From the NCBI RefSeq assembly GCF_905404315.1, contig NC_066311.1:1488001-1552000 (forward strand): a stretch of 64,000 nt of DNA, read 5' to 3'. Positions 62,386 to 64,000 of the stretch are shown here, piece after piece. The DNA comes from Leptidea sinapis (lineage: Eukaryota > Arthropoda > Insecta > Lepidoptera > Pieridae). A program made the translations under genes and the position numbers. The notes beneath the pieces were generated by a model that was not told the origin of the DNA, did not search any database, and saw nothing but the letters and a program-made list of their open reading frames with translations. Position 1 is the first letter of the stretch, and each line of letters opens with the position of its first letter.

Positions 62386-64000
62386 AATATACTTATTACT
62401 AAATCCTATCAAAATTGCTGAAATGTAATGCAAGGAACAATAATTGCTATTGATACTTAAAATAATACACATGTTTATATACTTATTATTATATCCGGGG
62501 TTTCATTCGTCATAACCAGTCATTCCAACCATTATGTATTATTATAATATTTGTCTCGCAAATCTGGCTTAGTTTGCACAGCTTTGGATATCAAAACACA
62601 AATACCGATAACACGGTGGCATAGAATAAATAAATCAGACTGTACATTTTATCCTATTATGCCTACGAAGCAGTTATGAGCACAGCGACAAGACAAATTG
62701 ACTCGATAGATTTATAATTTAATTAAAACTATAACTATAATAAATATTGAAATAAATAAAATCAATATTATTCTAATTCCAACGGACTTTCCATTTCTGT
62801 TTCGAAGTGAAAAAATAATTTTATTAGTATTTTTTATAGCTAGAAAAAATTCCTTGGAAAGTGCTAATAAATAAATAGCTGCTTACATTTATAAATAGAT
62901 AACCGTGACCGTGAGCTATTAGTAATGCGGTACTCCTAATCGTGTCTTAGGCCTTGTTCACATAATATGACCGGGTCCACATAAGTACAACGCATTCGGC
63001 AAAAACCGCCTCGCCATAATACTCGAAAATACAAAGATTATACGTAACCTATGTAATATAAAAATCTATTTTTAAGATATTATTAATAATAAATATAAGT
63101 AACTTAAAATTACGACAAATCCTTTTGAAAATATTTTGAACTCAAAACTGTGTTATTACAAAAAATGTGTTGAACAACTTGTTTTAAAAAAGTTCTATTA
63201 CAAATATGTGTCTTTCTGTTGTTTAGCGTTCAACAACCTTAAGACATTGCTTACATTTAAACACGAGTCGAAGCTTGTCTAAGGTGTGTCTTACTGTTAG
63301 ATCATATTCATATGGAAGATTTAGATTATATGGTGACAGATTAGACTACAGCTGTCAAAAATTGCGTTCCGTTCCTTTAATCGTTCCTGTACACTTCAGT
63401 TTATGTTGTGTTTAACGACGTTTTAGTTAAACACAAGCTAAACACTGCTTTGTTATAGAAAAAGATAAACTCCATTTAAGACGTAGTTATTGTTAGGTCA
63501 CTGACGTAGTTGTAGTTAGGTCACTGTTTAATAAAACATGTGTCTTATCCATGTTTAAATTAATTTCTTGTAACACCGAAAATGTTTTGATCCAAAATGT
63601 CAAAACGCGTGTCATATCTGCGTCTAATAGTTTGATCTTTATCTGTGAGTTTATCGGTAGAACATCATGTTGCAACGGCAGATATGAGGTCATGTACACA
63701 ATGAGATATAACCGTAACAAGTGTTTCACACAGATTTGTATTCAATGCATAGACGAGTGCAACATACAATTACTTGTTACGACTTTGTGCTATGTTTTAA
63801 TGGCTGTTAAACTACTAAATGCTTTCGGCTATATTTTATCGTTAGCCTCTATCAGCTATTTTTAGGAGTGGAATTTGTTTTCATATAAAAATATCACGCT
63901 AACCCGGGAACTTCACAAAATTTTGCAATAAAATGTACTCTATGTGTTTTCTGAACACCTGGTAACCGTTTGTGCAATAATTTAATACAAATCGGTTGAG
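62386..64000. other. No recognisable gene
   Basis: A plus-strand frame (63551-63865, 104 codons) and its antisense (63493-63729) overlap; neither shows a motif I trust. A short direct repeat TTAGGTCACTG occurs at 63493 and 63515. Confidence 0.4.

Noticed and set aside
63493..63865. Overlapping sense/antisense frames of 78 and 104 codons
   Set aside because: Weak RT-like impression on the minus strand (NLNMDKTHVL) but no catalytic motif; not enough to call.
1..64000. CRISPR arrays, operons, ribosome binding sites or rRNA genes
   Set aside because: None seen; the sequence is eukaryotic, with introns and retrotransposons.

Overview
The window looks like lepidopteran (butterfly or moth) nuclear DNA. 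The evidence is the AT-rich intergenic sequence, short introns with GTAAGT/CAG borders, and above all the repeats. These include non-autonomous Helitrons with TCTATACTAATAT-type 5' ends and GTCAGCTAG 3' ends, RTE-, jockey/CR1- and R1-type LINE fragments, tRNA-derived SINEs and mariner remnants, a mixture typical of moths and butterflies. The species cannot be named from sequence alone.

Host coding content is small. The best-supported gene is a three-exon plus-strand gene (25612-29630) for a secreted protein of about 804 residues. It has a signal peptide split by an intron, three tandem repeats of about 78 residues, and a Cys/His-rich then Gly/Tyr-rich C-terminus; I do not recognise its family. 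A second candidate is an intact 89-codon intronless minus-strand reading frame (23528-23797) that resembles the mitochondrial ATP synthase inhibitor IF1; it may be a gene or a retrocopy.

The rest is mostly transposon-derived. By region: 0-10 kb holds LINE 3' fragments, a Helitron, a mariner C-terminus, a long foldback and a perfect 113-bp tandem duplication. 10-20 kb holds an RTE fragment, foldback elements and a decayed LINE with endonuclease and reverse transcriptase (15.6-18.8 kb) followed by the 3' end of another LINE. 20-25 kb holds a mariner relic, a GC-rich repeat and the IF1-like frame. 25-30 kb is the secreted-protein gene, with two tRNA-like units and a retroelement tail in its second intron. 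30-43 kb is a mosaic of LINE tails, foldbacks and Helitrons. 44.1-47.5 kb is a three-level nest: a pogo/Tigger-like DNA transposon inside a Helitron inside another Helitron. 48.4-49.7 kb is a young 5'-truncated LINE with an open reverse transcriptase frame. 50-64 kb is further LINE and SINE debris with long stretches where nothing is recognisable.

The most interesting items are: the pogo-like element, with 26-bp inverted ends, TA duplication, complete DD35D triad and a C-terminal PHD-type finger, disabled by one nonsense codon and one frameshift; a dispersed tRNA-like family that folds as a full cloverleaf but has C instead of U at position 33 and covarying anticodon stems; and the unrecognised triple-repeat secreted protein. 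Positions of repeat edges are read by eye and may be off by several bases.
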